Positions 16,690-26,143 of a stretch of DNA of 64,000 nt are shown piece after piece (positions within the stretch are counted from its first letter, which is position 1; every line of letters begins with the position of its first letter). The notes beneath the pieces were generated by a model. It made no database searches. It had not been told where the DNA came from and worked only from the letters and a program-made list of their open reading frames with translations. The position numbers were made by a program, and so were the translations under genes. Source of the stretch: Dyadobacter sp. 50-39 (GTDB taxonomy: Bacteria; Bacteroidota; Bacteroidia; Cytophagales; Spirosomataceae); contig MKSR01000040.1 of the NCBI GenBank assembly GCA_001898145.1, forward strand, positions 868,001-932,000. The letters run 5' to 3'.

Positions 16690-18198
16690 ATGAAAGTGCT
16701 GAAAAATATATTGCTGGCAGCCTCATTGCTCTCGATGGCCTCATGTTCGGATTTTCTGGAAGAAACGCCGACAGGATTCCTCACGCCCGATTCGGACGCG
16801 TCCAGCAGCAAAGTAGCCCGTGCCTACGCCAACTCCGCCTACGTCAATTTGCAGGGATTGCTGGCCGGCCAACCCGCTTCCTACGGCGGCAATACCTACA
16901 ACCTGCTGGAATTCATGACCGGCAAGGCCAACAGCGACCTCGGGCAGACCGGGTTTGTGAATTACCAGAACCTGGGCTACACCAATACTTCGTTCTACTT
17001 CGACACCTGGTGGCAGCAAATGTACCTCGGCGTGGGGGCATGTAACCTGGCCCTGCAAAGCATCCCGGCGATTACCGCGCCCGGGCTCACCGACGAGCAG
17101 AAGAACAATATGCTCGCAGAGGTCCACACGCTGCGTGCATTGTATTACTTCTACCTCGTGCGGCTGTATGGCGCGGTACCGGCGGTGACGGCCGTCCCGA
17201 CGAGCCTGGATCTGAATGTACCGCGCACACCCGCGAAGGATATTTACGACAAGATCATCATCCCCGACCTGCTTGCCGCCGAGGCATCCACGCTGCCATG
17301 GTCGAACACGACGGGAAATGTATCGATGTCGGCCGTGGAATCGATCCTGGCGGACGTGTACCTCACCTATGCGGGCGCGGCGATCAATGGCGGCCAGCAG
17401 TACTATGCCGAATCGGCCAAACGGTCGTTGAATGTGATCCAGAAAGGCGGTTATTCACTTTTCAAGAATTACACCGACATGATCAACCCGGCGAACAAGA
17501 ACCTGGGCGAGTTCATTTTCCAGGTTCAGTATTCCGCCAGCGTGCCGCTCACCAACCCGCTCACACCGCTCACGATCCCCAACTATTCGGGCATTTCGAA
17601 GTACGCGGATGAATACGGCTCGGTGTACCCCACCCCCGAGTTTATCAAGTCGTTCCCGAAAGGCGACAAGCGCGTAGAGGAGAAACAATTTTTCTACACC
17701 ACCGCGCCGAGCATTAAAACCGGCCAGCCTGTGAAGTTCAAGAACACATACATTTACAAGTGGTTTGATGCCAACGCGATCACCAATACGATCAAATCCG
17801 ACCTGAACTACACATTGTACCGCCTCGCGGACGTGTACCTCATGTATGCGGAGGCATCCAACCGCGCGGAAGGGTCGCCGAATGCGAAGGCGGTCGAATA
17901 TGTGAATGCGATCCGCGCACGTGCCAACCTCGCCGCTGTTTCGGGATTGAGCCAGGCTGCCTTCGAGCAGGAAGTGTGGTCGCAGCGGTATTTCGAGCTG
18001 TGCTTTGAAAATAAAATGTGGTTCGATATGATCCGTACACGCAAGGTGCGTAACGACATCACCGGCAACTGGGACAATTTTGTGGGTCACAAAACCGTCT
18101 TCGGCGCCACTTTCAGCGAAAAGCAGCTGCTGTTTCCGGTACCAAGGCAAGAGTCCGATGTGAACCCGAATCTGCTGCCCAACAATCCGGGGTTTTGA
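16690..18198 (+). CDS. SusD/RagB-family surface lipoprotein
   Basis: A 502-residue partner of the SusC just upstream. Signal peptide II with lipobox LSMASC puts the lipid cysteine at about residue 19, followed by SDFLEETPTGF. The body has the SusD pattern: EVHTLRALYYFYLVRLYG (TPR helix), the middle AESAKRSLNVI helices, and C-terminal LYRLADVYLMYAEASNR and QRYFELCFENKMWFDMIRTRK. SusD acts as the hinged lid of the SusC barrel and contacts the ligand. The terminator at 18218-18247 closes the operon. Confidence 0.95.
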   Translation: MKVLKNILLAASLLSMASCSDFLEETPTGFLTPDSDASSSKVARAYANSAYVNLQGLLAGQPASYGGNTYNLLEFMTGKANSDLGQTGFVNYQNLGYTNTSFYFDTWWQQMYLGVGACNLALQSIPAITAPGLTDEQKNNMLAEVHTLRALYYFYLVRLYGAVPAVTAVPTSLDLNVPRTPAKDIYDKIIIPDLLAAEASTLPWSNTTGNVSMSAVESILADVYLTYAGAAINGGQQYYAESAKRSLNVIQKGGYSLFKNYTDMINPANKNLGEFIFQVQYSASVPLTNPLTPLTIPNYSGISKYADEYGSVYPTPEFIKSFPKGDKRVEEKQFFYTTAPSIKTGQPVKFKNTYIYKWFDANAITNTIKSDLNYTLYRLADVYLMYAEASNRAEGSPNAKAVEYVNAIRARANLAAVSGLSQAAFEQEVWSQRYFELCFENKMWFDMIRTRKVRNDITGNWDNFVGHKTVFGATFSEKQLLFPVPRQESDVNPNLLPNNPGF

Positions 18199-18217
18199 TG
18201 TAACACATTCTTAAACA

Positions 18218-18247
18218 AAATCAGCCGGCGTCATGGCCGGCTGATTT
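18218..18247. terminator. Bidirectional terminator between susD and epoxide hydrolase
   Basis: A perfect 12-bp stem, AAATCAGCCGGC (18218-18229) and GCCGGCTGATTT (18236-18247), has a 6-base loop. It stands between convergent genes. Read on the minus strand the stem is followed by TTTTGTTT, so it suits the epoxide hydrolase transcript as well as susD. Confidence 0.8.
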
Positions 18248-18298
18248 CATTTGCAGAACTGGAAAAACCTTTCGGCATAAAGTCCGCGTTATAGTTGG

Positions 18299-19417
18299 CT
18301 AATCGATGCTGTAAAAGAATTCCCGCAGCTCCGTCGCGAAGACCTCCGGTACTTCCAGCGCTGCAAAGTGGCCGCCTTCGTCCATTTTGCGGAAGCTGAC
18401 GACGTTCACGAAGCGTTCCGCCCACTCTTTCGGAAACTGCGCCTCCCGGGGGAACAGCGCCACACCGGCTGGTACATTCGATTTTTGTAACGGTTGCCCC
18501 CCGCTCCACTGGGCGATCGCTTCCGCTTTGTACATCCTCACCGAAGTAGCGATGGTTTGCGTGGTCCAGTAAATCATGATGTTGGTCAGCAAAGCATCCC
18601 TTCCGCCAAATGCCGCTTCGAGCAACTCGGGCGTGGCGCCTGCATTACCGAAGCTCAGTATCCATGCTGCAAGCCCCGAAGGTGAATCGTTCAACCCGTA
18701 AGCGAGCGACTGCGGTTTGGTAGCGTGTACCATCGCATAAGCTCCCTCGCTGTACCACCATTGCTGCACAAACTGCGCGAACTGCTGTTCGGCTTCGGTC
18801 ATGGTAGCGGGGTCTTCCTGGCCCATGGGGTAGCCTATGTCCGTAAAGTGCACGCCCGCCACCACATCGGGATATTTGGAGGCCAGCGCCTTGGTAACGC
18901 CCATACCCACATCCCCGCCGGCAGCGTAGAATCTGGAATAGCCCAGGTTATCGGTCATGAGACCTTTCCACAAATCGGCCACTGCCTCGCTGGTCATAGC
19001 CGTTTTGCCCGAAAAACCGAAACCCGGAATGGAGGGTATCACCAGGTCGAAGCTCCGCTCGCCTTCGGTGAGAAGCGGGATGAGCTTATGGAAGCGGTAG
19101 TAGCTGTCCGGCCAGCCATGCGTCAGGATAAGCGGCCTGGCGTTTGGGGACTTTCCTTTGATATACTGGAAATGCACTTTCAGGCCGTTCACATCGGCGA
19201 TGTATTGCTGGTATTTGTTGAGTTCTGCTTCCTGTTTGCGCCAGTCGTAGCTGGTGAGCCAGTATTCTACCAGTTCTTTCAGATAAACCTCGCTGGTACC
19301 AAAATGCCAGCCGGAGCCATCCGCCTCGCCGGGCCAGCGGGTATTTTCCAAACGGCTTTTTAAATCATCCAGCACTTGCTGCGCAACCGATACCTTGAAC
19401 ACCTCCATGTTTTTCAT
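18299..19417 (-). CDS. Epoxide hydrolase (alpha/beta hydrolase with EHN domain)
   Basis: A 372-residue protein of the microsomal-type epoxide hydrolase family. The N-terminal EHN domain (about 1-110) has LKSRLENTRWPGE and WLTSYDWRKQEAELN. The alpha/beta hydrolase core has the oxyanion motif HGWPDS, the nucleophile elbow GGDVGMGV with the catalytic Asp, and a late His in EGGHFAALE. The usual elbow is GGDWGA, so Trp to Val is a small deviation. It has no signal peptide and is probably cytosolic. An AraC regulator gene lies 91 bases upstream on the same strand and may control it. The family opens epoxides to diols; the substrate is unknown. Confidence 0.87.
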   Translation of the reverse strand: MKNMEVFKVSVAQQVLDDLKSRLENTRWPGEADGSGWHFGTSEVYLKELVEYWLTSYDWRKQEAELNKYQQYIADVNGLKVHFQYIKGKSPNARPLILTHGWPDSYYRFHKLIPLLTEGERSFDLVIPSIPGFGFSGKTAMTSEAVADLWKGLMTDNLGYSRFYAAGGDVGMGVTKALASKYPDVVAGVHFTDIGYPMGQEDPATMTEAEQQFAQFVQQWWYSEGAYAMVHATKPQSLAYGLNDSPSGLAAWILSFGNAGATPELLEAAFGGRDALLTNIMIYWTTQTIATSVRMYKAEAIAQWSGGQPLQKSNVPAGVALFPREAQFPKEWAERFVNVVSFRKMDEGGHFAALEVPEVFATELREFFYSID

Positions 19418-19433
19418 AGTTGTTTTTTTGAAA

Positions 19434-19441
19434 CAAAGGTA
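19434..19441 (-). promoter_or_regulatory. Bacteroidota-type -7 element before epoxide hydrolase
   Basis: On the minus strand this reads TACCTTTG, an exact TAnnTTTG -7 box, 16 bases before the start codon at 19417. I see no good -33 TTG partner at standard spacing, so the call is tentative. If real, the enzyme has its own promoter apart from the AraC gene. Confidence 0.35.
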
Positions 19442-19508
19442 TCGCCCCGGAACAGCGTGCTGCTAGGAAGGAATGCGGGGAAAATAGTACAAAACTCCGT
19501 TGCAGGGG

Positions 19509-20420
19509 TCAGCTTTTCCGGTACTCGGTAGGCGTGGTGTTCGTCTGCTTTTTGAACGACTTGTTGAAATGGGAAGCATCCTCAAATCCAAGCCAATAGC
19601 AGATTTCCTGGATCGAAAGCGACGTCTGTTTCAATAAACTTTTGGCCTCCATCACCACATATTCATCGATAAATGCCTTGGCAGGCTTGCCCAGTTCCGC
19701 CTGCAACACCTCGCTCAGGTATTTAGGCGTAATATGCAGGGCCGTGGCGTAAAATGCGACTTCCTTGTGTTCCGGAAAATGTTCCGCGACCAGCTTTCTG
19801 AATGCCTGTGCTATCTTCTCGCGGTTGGAGATCCCGTTCGAAATGCGGCTGGACATATCGCCGGGACCTCCGGGGTTTTCGCCTGCCCGGCCTTTTGCCG
19901 GATCCGCGTGAAACGATTCCGCCAGCATCAGCAGCGAATGGACGATACCCGGCACAGCGCTCTTATCGTCTTTCAACTCTTTGAGCAAACCGAAAAGCGA
20001 ACCCATTTTCCGGGTCTGATCTTCCGAAAGCCTCATTACATGCCGGCCTCCGTGGAAGAAAAAAGGCAGCGAATGCAGGAAAGCATTGCTGCGGATACCC
20101 TCGAACAATTCTTCCGTAAAATAAACCGTATCGTGCTCTGCGGTGTAATTGCCTGTCCACTGGCACACCATCCCCGGGCCGACGGTGGTCAGGCATCCGG
20201 CCGTTACCAGGTAATCGGTACTGCCTATTTTGAACACATCGCCCTCGCCCGTGTAAGTCACGCCCAGCCCGAATGTGAATGTCCGGAAAGGAAAATTCAC
20301 GTGTGCATGCTGATAGGTATGCCGGTCGGCGAGAAAGAACGGAGCGTTGAAACCATGGGAATTCTGATGTTTGAGAAACTCATATAGGTTAAAGGACGAA
20401 AGATTGAACTTTTTCTCCAT
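19509..20420 (-). CDS. AraC-family transcriptional regulator
   Basis: A 303-residue regulator. The N-terminal part (about 1-180) is a cupin-like sensing domain (DRHTYQHAHVNFPFRTFTFG). The C-terminal part has the two helix-turn-helix units of AraC proteins: EVAFYATALHITPKYLSEVLQAELGKPAKAF region, then SIQEICYWLGFEDASHFNKSFKKQTNTTPTEYR. It is upstream of and in line with the epoxide hydrolase gene, so that gene is a likely target. Effector unknown. Confidence 0.9.
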   Translation of the reverse strand: MEKKFNLSSFNLYEFLKHQNSHGFNAPFFLADRHTYQHAHVNFPFRTFTFGLGVTYTGEGDVFKIGSTDYLVTAGCLTTVGPGMVCQWTGNYTAEHDTVYFTEELFEGIRSNAFLHSLPFFFHGGRHVMRLSEDQTRKMGSLFGLLKELKDDKSAVPGIVHSLLMLAESFHADPAKGRAGENPGGPGDMSSRISNGISNREKIAQAFRKLVAEHFPEHKEVAFYATALHITPKYLSEVLQAELGKPAKAFIDEYVVMEAKSLLKQTSLSIQEICYWLGFEDASHFNKSFKKQTNTTPTEYRKS

Positions 20421-20510
20421 AATGTGGTGAATGCTACGTGGCTTGGGGATGTCTGCTGACTGTTTCCTGATGGGCCGTTAAAATAGCGAAAATTTACTTT
20501 TGCATTCACC

Positions 20511-23500
20511 TCACTTTTTGATCACCTTGAAATGCCGCACCTGGCCTTTGTACTGGCTTGAAAGAATGAAAATACCCGCTGGCAATCCGGTAATGTCCAG
20601 TTCCTTCAATATGCCTGGTGTAGCCATATAGCGCCGTACGATGCCTTTCGCGTCGGTGATACGCATTGTTTCGTACACCAGCGGCTTGTCGAACACGATC
20701 CTGTCCTGATCGGCGGGATTGGGATAAACGGCCCATTCCGGCGACTGACTGAGCGGATCTTCCCCGGGTGCAACCCGTGCGGGCGTGGTGAGCACGTCGG
20801 GGCTTAATGTAATGTCCATATCAAAATGTAAATCGGAGCTGATGAGGCTGGTCTGGTGCAGCTCCACCGCAATCGTATTTTCACCCAGCCTGAAAAGGCT
20901 TCCGTCGTTGGGTACGACGACTGTCTGCCAAGCATACTCCGGAGCGGCATTGGTCGCCGTCGTGCTGAATGTGATGGGATTGGTCGTTTGCATGTTCAGG
21001 TCCCGCGGGGTCAGCTCCTTACCATTGATGTAAATAATGATCCCGTCGTCCCGCTTGTAATTCACCACCACCGACTTATGGTAGGCCATTTGCTGCGCGG
21101 TGATGCGGGCAGTCCTGCGGAAATAGGAAGTCGTCCAGCGGGTTCCGCACGGCGTCGCCACACATCCCTCTCGCAGGTAAGAATCAGGCCCAAGTGCCTC
21201 ATAGCAATCCAGTTCGGCCTGACAGGAAGGAATGAGAGTCCTTTCCGCATCTTCGTGGTTGGGAGAATAGCCAAAAGGCGCCGTACCAGAAGGCCACTTC
21301 GATCCGGTATCATAGTTGGGCGGATCTTCCGCATTGAGCTCGTCGGGATCTTGCCCGCCTTTCCAGTTGAATACACCGTTGTCGGGCGGAACCATCCCCC
21401 TGGCGAAATAGCGCCAATTGCTCCCTGCGTGCACCAATACCTGGGTACCGCGGGGATTCTGATTGTAGATCTGGCCCCCTATTCCCCCGCCGCCATTCAG
21501 CCGGCCCACTACAAACTCGCCGGAATAGAATGGATAGGATTGGGTGGGGTAAAAGTATGTGTCGGGCTGGTTGAACCCGGACCGCCACTTGTACTCAAGC
21601 GGTGTCGGCTGCTGAAAGACCAGGTCCGTTTGCTTGACATCGTACAGCCAGATGCCGTCCGCATAGAGACTCGCTGCGGACTTGACCGCATTGTGGACGC
21701 CTTGTGTGGGGTCAGGGTTGTAGGCGGTGACCAGGCTGTTTATTTTAAAAAACCGCAAACTCTGGTGCCATATCGGCTCGTAATTGCCCTCATTGTACCG
21801 CAGGTAAATCAGGTCTGAATCCTTGTAATAATGCCGCACGGTTACCTGCTGTTTTCCGGTAAGCTCGGGATTGGGTTTCACAGCCCAATAGCGGTTCATA
21901 ACCCGCCAGTTGGAACTGAATGTCCGTACCCTGTTCGACCACACGTAGTTGGTTTGTGGCCCGAGCGCACCCACTTCAGTTCTCCCCGGCGTGCCGCCCA
22001 GCTTCACCTCGAATGGCGGTGCTCCCGCTTTCCCGATGTTCAGGTCGTGCTTGTTGATCGACAGCAGCAAGTTGCCTTTGTTATCAACGTAATGGGTGAA
22101 ATTATCGGGCCCCGGCTGCGCATCGGCACATTCGCAAATGGCTGTGCGGAGGGTGTTGTCGGTTTCCGGAACGGTGAAGCCGTCGAGGTCTTTAAAAATC
22201 GTAAACTGGTCGAGGATCTGCTTGTTGGCTGCCACAAACTTCGCGGTCAACCGCTTGTTTTCGACTTCGATATACATGGAACCGCCTCCGGAAAGGTACC
22301 GGGCCGCCATAAGTGAGTCGACAAGAGGGCGATTTCTGAAATTATTGTCGGGGTTCGGTTCCGGTCCCCGTCCCCCGCCGCCATTCACTACATACACAAT
22401 CCCTTCATTTCGCGCGGCCGCACTGTTTTTGTAATAAAAACAGGACTTGGGAGTGCCGTCGTAGCGGGCATTGTCCTGTGCATTGCTGGTGAGCACCGGG
22501 TTATGGGTTGCCCTCACAAAGCCAGTGGAAGCCGTGTAGAGATCGCGCATGAGGCGTGTGCGCTCGTAGCCGTGGGCATGCCCGGTCACGAGCAAGTCCA
22601 CCTTATAGGCATCCAGTATAGGCACGAGGTTCTGCCGGACGTAAATCAGCTCATCCTCCGCATCGGAGTTATGCGAACCACCCGTGTATGGGGGCATGTG
22701 CGTGAACACAATCACCCAGTTGATACCGGGATTGGCATTCGCCCTGGCCAGGTCTCTTCTGAGCCATTGCGCCTGAACGCTGTTCGGGGCCAGGATCGAT
22801 TTGTAATCATCGCCCTGCTTTTCAAATCCATAGGTATCGAGGCTGACGAAGTGAATATTGGCATAATCAAAGGAGTAATAGGCCTCCGTAAGCGACGGTT
22901 CCCCGCCTCCCTCGCCCTGGGTAAAGTTGTCGACGACACTATAATAGTGGATGTTCTTATTCAAACGGGTCGCTTTAAGGTCGTCTCCGGTCTTGGTACC
23001 GTCGTAATAATCGTGATTACCCGGCGTGCCGTAGAATGGCGTTTGCCGGAACATGAAGTCGTAGCGCGACGAGTCCCGGAGGAAAATGCGCCGCTGGTAC
23101 TCGTCTTTGTTCCCCTGCTCATACGCATTGTCACCCAGCCACAGCCACAGGTCCATCGGACCGGTTTTGTTCACGGTCATAAAGTCCTTCCAGGCGGCGA
23201 TCACACTATCCTGGCGGTTGGCGACCGGCGGGTAGGGATTCGTATAACCGAAATCACCCAGTACCCACATTTTCACCATCTGCTTTGTGCCCGGCAGCGG
23301 CGGTGTTTTGAAGAAATGCTCGGGCGATGTTTCCAGGATAACAGGCAACGACGCCGGCTGGGTAACCGCAGTGCCCGCAATATAATACCGGTATTGCTGG
23401 CCGGCTTTCAGGCCGGTAAGTGTAATCTTATGATCGGTACCGGCAACGGTTTCCTCCACCATGGGCGACCCCTGCCCCAGCAGTTCGTACTCCGGTTCCG

Positions 23501-23696
23501 AAGAATATACCACCCGTCCGACCATAGGAACATCGGTCCACCACCGTACCGTCACGGAGGCGGTAGTAGCAAGCTCACTGACTTTCTTGGAATAAGCCAT
23601 TTGCAGATAAGGCCCGCGTGTGATTTTCGGTTTCTGAGCGATGGATTCTGAAAACAACAAGAGGCAAAATGAGAGCACTGATAGAATCGGTCTCAT
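20511..23696 (-). CDS. Large T9SS-exported purple-acid-phosphatase-like metallophosphoesterase
   Basis: A 1061-residue protein with a signal peptide (MRPILSVLSFCLLLFSESIAQ). Next come a fibronectin-like purple acid phosphatase N-domain (about 22-130), then a calcineurin-type metallophosphoesterase (about 140-400) with all metal-ligand motifs: GDFGY, GDNAY, GNHDYYDG, THMPPY and GHAHGYER. About 550 further residues follow, including a beta-sandwich-like part (YKRDDGIIIYINGKEL). The last 75 residues are a T9SS sorting domain (EWAVYPNPADQDRIV to LPAGIFILSSQYKG). Family enzymes hydrolyse phosphomonoesters or diesters; the protein is probably surface-bound or released. It is roughly twice the usual length because of the middle and C-terminal additions. 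The gene stands alone. Confidence 0.88.
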   Translation of the reverse strand: MRPILSVLSFCLLLFSESIAQKPKITRGPYLQMAYSKKVSELATTASVTVRWWTDVPMVGRVVYSSEPEYELLGQGSPMVEETVAGTDHKITLTGLKAGQQYRYYIAGTAVTQPASLPVILETSPEHFFKTPPLPGTKQMVKMWVLGDFGYTNPYPPVANRQDSVIAAWKDFMTVNKTGPMDLWLWLGDNAYEQGNKDEYQRRIFLRDSSRYDFMFRQTPFYGTPGNHDYYDGTKTGDDLKATRLNKNIHYYSVVDNFTQGEGGGEPSLTEAYYSFDYANIHFVSLDTYGFEKQGDDYKSILAPNSVQAQWLRRDLARANANPGINWVIVFTHMPPYTGGSHNSDAEDELIYVRQNLVPILDAYKVDLLVTGHAHGYERTRLMRDLYTASTGFVRATHNPVLTSNAQDNARYDGTPKSCFYYKNSAAARNEGIVYVVNGGGGRGPEPNPDNNFRNRPLVDSLMAARYLSGGGSMYIEVENKRLTAKFVAANKQILDQFTIFKDLDGFTVPETDNTLRTAICECADAQPGPDNFTHYVDNKGNLLLSINKHDLNIGKAGAPPFEVKLGGTPGRTEVGALGPQTNYVWSNRVRTFSSNWRVMNRYWAVKPNPELTGKQQVTVRHYYKDSDLIYLRYNEGNYEPIWHQSLRFFKINSLVTAYNPDPTQGVHNAVKSAASLYADGIWLYDVKQTDLVFQQPTPLEYKWRSGFNQPDTYFYPTQSYPFYSGEFVVGRLNGGGGIGGQIYNQNPRGTQVLVHAGSNWRYFARGMVPPDNGVFNWKGGQDPDELNAEDPPNYDTGSKWPSGTAPFGYSPNHEDAERTLIPSCQAELDCYEALGPDSYLREGCVATPCGTRWTTSYFRRTARITAQQMAYHKSVVVNYKRDDGIIIYINGKELTPRDLNMQTTNPITFSTTATNAAPEYAWQTVVVPNDGSLFRLGENTIAVELHQTSLISSDLHFDMDITLSPDVLTTPARVAPGEDPLSQSPEWAVYPNPADQDRIVFDKPLVYETMRITDAKGIVRRYMATPGILKELDITGLPAGIFILSSQYKGQVRHFKVIKK

Positions 23697-23963
23697 AAGC
23701 TACGGTATTTAAGATGGAAGAAGAGGGAATAAACAGGCAATTAATTGTATATAAAAATTGCTATTTATTCTTGATATATCCAAATTAAAATCGATATATT
23801 TACTCATATTAGACCCTAATTGTCAGGCAGTTACACTTTTCTGCCACATCGCCTCTATCCTTGCCTGCTACCCTGTTAACGCAGGGAAAGCAGGGTGGTA
23901 AACCTTAGTGCTTACCCCATGCGTTTCGAAACGATTGCCCGTCCCCTCCTTCCTCCCAGTACC

Positions 23964-24536
23964 ATGAAAACGATACCTCTTTCCGGCAGGAACTGCCTTT
24001 GGATATTTCTTTTAATATGTGCCGTTTTCGCCTGCAAGGGGCCGGACGGCGATACCGGGCCCGCGGGCCCCCAGGGGCAGCAAGGTGTGCCTGGCCAAAA
24101 CGGCGCGCAAGGTCCCGCAGGGCCGAAAGGCGCTGCCAATCTGATCGTTTCGCCTTGGTTCAAAGTGCCCGCCACCGCCTGGCAGCAAGTCGATTCCACC
24201 TATTTCACCGTGATGCACCCCGACAAGAACATCACCCAGGCAATACTCGACAGCGCGCTGGTGATGGCCTACTGCCGCAACGAGGGCAGGATCAATGCAG
24301 TTTTTTCGCTGCCCACCAGCAATGAGCTGCTCACGCTGGGCTTCTTTATGCAGGTGCAAAATCAGGCCGGATCCATCCACTTCGATGTAACGTATTTCCG
24401 CCCGAGGCTCATCCCGATTGACTTCAACCTCGAATTCCGGTGGATCATCGTCCCGCCTGATGCAAAGGGACGTGTCAACGCCTTGGATTACAGAGATTAT
24501 GCACTGGTTACAAAGCAGCTGGGCCTGACTGACTAG
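23964..24536 (+). CDS. Lipoprotein with short collagen-like repeat
   Basis: A 190-residue protein with a type II signal peptide and lipobox CAVFAC (Cys about residue 24). Directly after it are about ten Gly-X-Y triplets, from GPDGDTGPAG to GPAGPKG, then a beta-rich domain of about 130 residues with no family I can name. ATG 23964 is chosen because an upstream extension from 23895 lacks signal features. The collagen-like stalk probably holds the C-terminal domain away from the membrane. It is divergent from the metallophosphoesterase and convergent with the reductase gene. Confidence 0.75.
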   Translation: MKTIPLSGRNCLWIFLLICAVFACKGPDGDTGPAGPQGQQGVPGQNGAQGPAGPKGAANLIVSPWFKVPATAWQQVDSTYFTVMHPDKNITQAILDSALVMAYCRNEGRINAVFSLPTSNELLTLGFFMQVQNQAGSIHFDVTYFRPRLIPIDFNLEFRWIIVPPDAKGRVNALDYRDYALVTKQLGLTD

Positions 24537-24538
24537 CC

Positions 24539-24582
24539 AGGCCCGGTACATTCGGGGGTGGTTATACGTTGCTACCGGGCCT
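24539..24582. terminator. Inverted repeat between convergent genes, possible terminator
   Basis: AGGCCCGGTA (24539-24548) and TACCGGGCCT (24573-24582) are perfect inverted copies with a 24-base loop. It lies between and partly within the ends of two convergent genes. The loop is long and no T tract follows, so its role as a terminator is uncertain. Confidence 0.3.
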
Positions 24583-25180
24583 CGGGCGCGGAGCCAGGCA
24601 GCTTCCCGCTCGGCCGGTAGGTATTCATAATCATCCCCGTAGAAGTAACCTGCGTGTCTACCAGCGTGAGCCCTCCCGCGGGAACGCCGTTTTCGAACAG
24701 CCGCTTTCCGCCGCCTAACACCACGGGAGCGATCCACAGGCGGTGTTCGTCCACCAGCCCGGCGGAGATGAGCGTTTGGAGCAAATTGCTGCTGCCCCAG
24801 ATATGGATATCGGGGCCATCGGAAGCCCTTAGCTTTCCTACCTCTTCCACTACCTCGCTGATAATGTACGCATTATTCCAGTCGAGCTTCTCGAGCGTGC
24901 GGGTAGCGATGTATTTTTTGGCTTTGTTAAATGCCTTACCAATGGGGTTTTCGTCGTGGTGCGGCCAATAGGAAGCGAATATATCGTACGTCCTGCGACC
25001 GAGGAGCATTTCAAATTCGCCGGAAATGGTCTCATCGAGGGCCTTGTGCAGCAGGTCGTCGCCGTAATGCATGAACCACCCACCGTGTTTGAATCCGCTC
25101 GCGGTATCCTCGTCGGGCCCGCCCGGTGCCTGCATGACGCCGTCGACCGACAATTGGGTAATAGCAATGATCTTTCCCAT
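24572..25180 (-). CDS. Dihydrofolate reductase-family (RibD C-terminal-like) protein
   Basis: A 202-residue protein of the RibD C-terminal/DHFR superfamily. It starts MGKIIAITQLSVDGVMQAPG, then MLLGRRTYDIFASYWP, IHIWGSSNLLQTLISAGLVDEHRLWIAPVVLGGGKRLF. These are the NADPH-binding fold elements of the YyaP/YwjB type reductases. ATG 25180 is preferred over the longer frame to 25312, as the extra residues are not family-like. A TATTTTTG box on the minus strand (25220-25227) could be its -7 element. It lies downstream of an AraC gene in the same orientation. The substrate is unknown. Confidence 0.85.
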   Translation of the reverse strand: MGKIIAITQLSVDGVMQAPGGPDEDTASGFKHGGWFMHYGDDLLHKALDETISGEFEMLLGRRTYDIFASYWPHHDENPIGKAFNKAKKYIATRTLEKLDWNNAYIISEVVEEVGKLRASDGPDIHIWGSSNLLQTLISAGLVDEHRLWIAPVVLGGGKRLFENGVPAGGLTLVDTQVTSTGMIMNTYRPSGKLPGSAPEAR

Positions 25181-25299
25181 GGTTTCTTGTCTTAGTGTTT
25201 TCAGTGAATTGTGACACAACAAAAATACAGGGTCGCCGGATGCCAATGCGGGTGCAAAGCCGCCAAAAGAAGGGGCTGATCGCGCACCGGCTACGGCAT

Positions 25300-26112
25300 T
25301 TACACTGCCCACTCGGTGGGTGCCTTACCGTATTTCTTTTTGAATGAATGCGAGAAATGAGAGAGGCTTTCAAAGCCGAGATCGAGGTATATCGCCGACG
25401 GCTTCCTGTGCTTCGTTTCGATCAGGTACCTGGCCTCGGCCAGCCTTCTTTCCTGCAACCAATGCCGTGGCGCCATGCCGAATGTCCGCTGAAAATCACG
25501 CTTGAAACCGGCCAGGCTCCTGCCCGTCAGCCTGGCAAACTTTTCGACGGGGATGTTATAGTGGAAATTGCTGTGCATGAATTTTTCGAGGTCCATTTTA
25601 TATGGCTCCGAGAAATCGAACAACAGGCCTTCCAGTTCAGGCATGGTGTGCATCAGCAAATGCACAGCCTCTTTTACTTTCAGCATACCCAGCCGCTCGG
25701 TGATGGCTTCGTGCGGGTTGCGCACATAAGGTACCACCGACTGGAAGAAAGCGCGCAGGAAGTCGTTCGGCGGAATGAGTACATTCTGCGGGCCGGTGTA
25801 TTTGTGCCCCGTCTCTACCTGCTCTTCAAGGGCAATATTCCGTAGCAAATCCTCATGCAGGCATATCACGATGGTCTGATAATCCTCGCCGTCCAGGGGC
25901 GTTTTGGTGATTTCGCCCAGCTGGTTCTTCTGTACCAGCAACATTTCACCCGCACCCATCGAGACCTTTTGGGTGGCCGTTTCGAGCGAGAAACGGCCTG
26001 AGACCTGCAATATGAGCGTGTTGTGTTCCATAAATGCCACCTTGTCTTTCCTTTGTTTCGAAAAGTAAGAGTAGAAGATAACACCCGGAATTATTTCAGT
26101 TGGATTCGTCAC
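25300..26112 (-). CDS. AraC-family transcriptional regulator
   Basis: A 270-residue regulator. The N-terminal domain (about 1-150) is a cupin-like sensor (HNTLILQVSGRFSLET, MGAGEMLLVQKNQ). The C-terminal helix-turn-helix pair is PVEKFARLTGRSLAGFKRDF and KPSAIYLDLGFESLSHFSHSFKKKYGKAPTEW. It sits between an aldo/keto reductase gene (upstream, 31 bases) and the DHFR-like gene (downstream), all on one strand, so either may be its target. Confidence 0.9.
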   Translation of the reverse strand: MTNPTEIIPGVIFYSYFSKQRKDKVAFMEHNTLILQVSGRFSLETATQKVSMGAGEMLLVQKNQLGEITKTPLDGEDYQTIVICLHEDLLRNIALEEQVETGHKYTGPQNVLIPPNDFLRAFFQSVVPYVRNPHEAITERLGMLKVKEAVHLLMHTMPELEGLLFDFSEPYKMDLEKFMHSNFHYNIPVEKFARLTGRSLAGFKRDFQRTFGMAPRHWLQERRLAEARYLIETKHRKPSAIYLDLGFESLSHFSHSFKKKYGKAPTEWAV

Positions 26113-26143
26113 GCCGTAAAGATATTAAAAAGCGGGGCACCCG

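Noticed and set aside
24040-24140. Repeated GGx-CCx DNA in the collagen-like region, at first taken for a simple-sequence repeat
   Set aside because: It encodes Gly-X-Y triplets in frame within a lipoprotein, so it is protein-driven.
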